From an uncultured Clostridia bacterium (GTDB lineage Bacteria; Bacillota; Clostridia; Christensenellales; CAG-917): a DNA stretch of 34,033 nucleotides. Below the pieces are notes generated by a model. It saw nothing but the letters and a program-made list of their open reading frames with translations. It was not told the DNA's origin and did no database searches. The position numbers and the translations under genes were made by a program. Of the stretch, positions 33,635 through 34,033 are shown piece after piece. Position 1 is the stretch's first letter; the number at the start of each line of letters is the position of its first letter. The stretch is taken from the NCBI GenBank assembly GCA_947628855.1, contig CANRBM010000011.1:1-34033 (forward strand). The letters run 5' to 3'.

Positions 33635-33710
33635 GCCTGTTTAGCTCAGTCGGTAGAGCATTCGGCTGTTAACCGAAGTGTCGGGGGTTCGAGTCCCTCA
33701 ACAGGCGCCA
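33635..33710 (+). tRNA. tRNA-Asn (anticodon GTT)
   Basis: The cloverleaf is complete. Acceptor GCCTGTT pairs with AACAGGC, followed by discriminator G and an encoded CCA. The D arm is GCTC/GAGC with AGTCGGTA. The anticodon stem is TTCGG/CCGAA with loop CTGTTAA, giving GTT. The T arm is GGGGG-TTCGAGT-CCCTC with one wobble pair. Confidence 0.97.
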
Positions 33711-33717
33711 TAAAAAT

Positions 33718-33748
33718 ATCATCGCTCCTCACGAGCGGTGATTTTTTT
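33718..33748 (+). terminator. Rho-independent terminator after tRNA-Asn
   Basis: ATCATCGCTC pairs with GAGCGGTGAT (one G-T pair), loop CTCAC, followed by TTTTTTTAT. Confidence 0.85.
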
Positions 33749-33764
33749 ATTGTCACCCTAGCCT

Positions 33765-34033
33765 TGTTTGAGGGACTCGAACGCCGCGTTAAGAAAAGTG
33801 TCCGGTGGACACTTTTTAGCGGCCGGCATACGGGGTCTCCGCAAAAAGAAATTTTTGTGGGGGTAATATCGGGGTCCCCAAAATAATTACGTAGTGATTT
33901 TTTGGGGTAAATGAGCGAAGGCAACGATAATCAGTACGGGTTATCCCGAAGGGACTCCCCTCGCTGTGCGAGTCGTTACGTTTAAGCCAAGCGGAGCGAG
34001 TCCCGAAACAGGCTAACTTGTATTCTTATCATC
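33765..34033. repeat. Intergenic mosaic repeat tract G at the window end
   Basis: No gene. It opens with an inverted partial copy of the tRNA T arm (TGTTTGAGGGACTCGAAC, 33765-33782). A perfect hairpin AAAAGTGTCC-GGT-GGACACTTTT (33794-33816) follows, then two GGGGTCTCC/GGGGTCCCC-type inverted repeats (33834-33866 and 33870-33907) of the kind in tracts A to E. The remaining bases to 34033 show no further structure I can name. Confidence 0.75.

Noticed and set aside
33646..33924. Minus-strand frame over the tRNA-Asn region containing VEGLEPPTLRL
   Set aside because: This wording is the usual false translation of an antisense tRNA gene and repeat; not a gene.

Overview
The window looks like a chromosome fragment of an uncultured, low-to-medium GC Clostridia-type Bacillota, possibly Christensenellales-like. 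Several genes point to a (perhaps ancestral) spore former: a SPOCS/DUF3794 protein with a terminal LysM-like motif, a CwlD-type amidase and a Veg protein. Sigma-A promoters (TTGACA/TATAAT, 16-18 bp spacer) and strong GGAGG-type ribosome sites fit this. No ribosomal RNA, phage structural gene, transposase or CRISPR array is visible. One tRNA (Asn, GTT) lies near the right end.

Layout. 1-400: repeat tract A. 401-3788: SPOCS/LysM protein (-), a small membrane protein and an MscS channel (+). 3789-4506: repeat tract B. 4507-7377: a large GLUG/InlB-repeat lipoprotein. 7378-10188: repeat tracts C and D around glmM (-). 10189-10929: dapB (-). 11040-16557: an operon of two paralogous VanZ-like proteins carrying Ig-like insertions, then a membrane-anchored GDPD enzyme and a DUF3784 protein. 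16731-20438: trxB and a large TIR-coiled coil-5TM-LRR protein (both -). 20665-22195: a membrane-anchored metallophosphoesterase. 22196-22693: repeat tract E. 22694-25802: veg (-), divergent from an MFS-MATE transporter operon (+). 25803-26245: repeat tract F. 26246-29240: gltX, radC and cwlD (-). 29287-29330: three perfect DnaA boxes. 29520-32051: a PRC-barrel protein and an M1 peptidase lipoprotein (+). 32088-33491: a DUF3990/XRE toxin-antitoxin-like module behind an array of four operator-like sites. 33588-33748: tRNA-Asn. 33765-34033: repeat tract G.

The genes fall into three groups. The housekeeping group is glmM (UDP-GlcNAc), dapB (lysine/DAP), gltX, trxB, radC and the tRNA. The envelope group is the lipoproteins, VanZ-like proteins, GDPD, amidase, MscS and transporters. 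The defence or accessory group is the TIR-LRR protein and the DUF3990/XRE pair.

The most notable non-coding feature is a mosaic intergenic repeat family. One module, two consecutive hairpins ending in a terminator, sits just 3' of six genes. It is always oriented with the gene, and its stems vary in a compensatory way, so it looks like a structured 3'-UTR or terminator element. The most unusual proteins are the TIR-LRR membrane protein, which has the parts of a Toll-like receptor in reverse order, and the tandem VanZ proteins whose first extracytoplasmic loop is replaced by about 370 residues of Ig-like domains.
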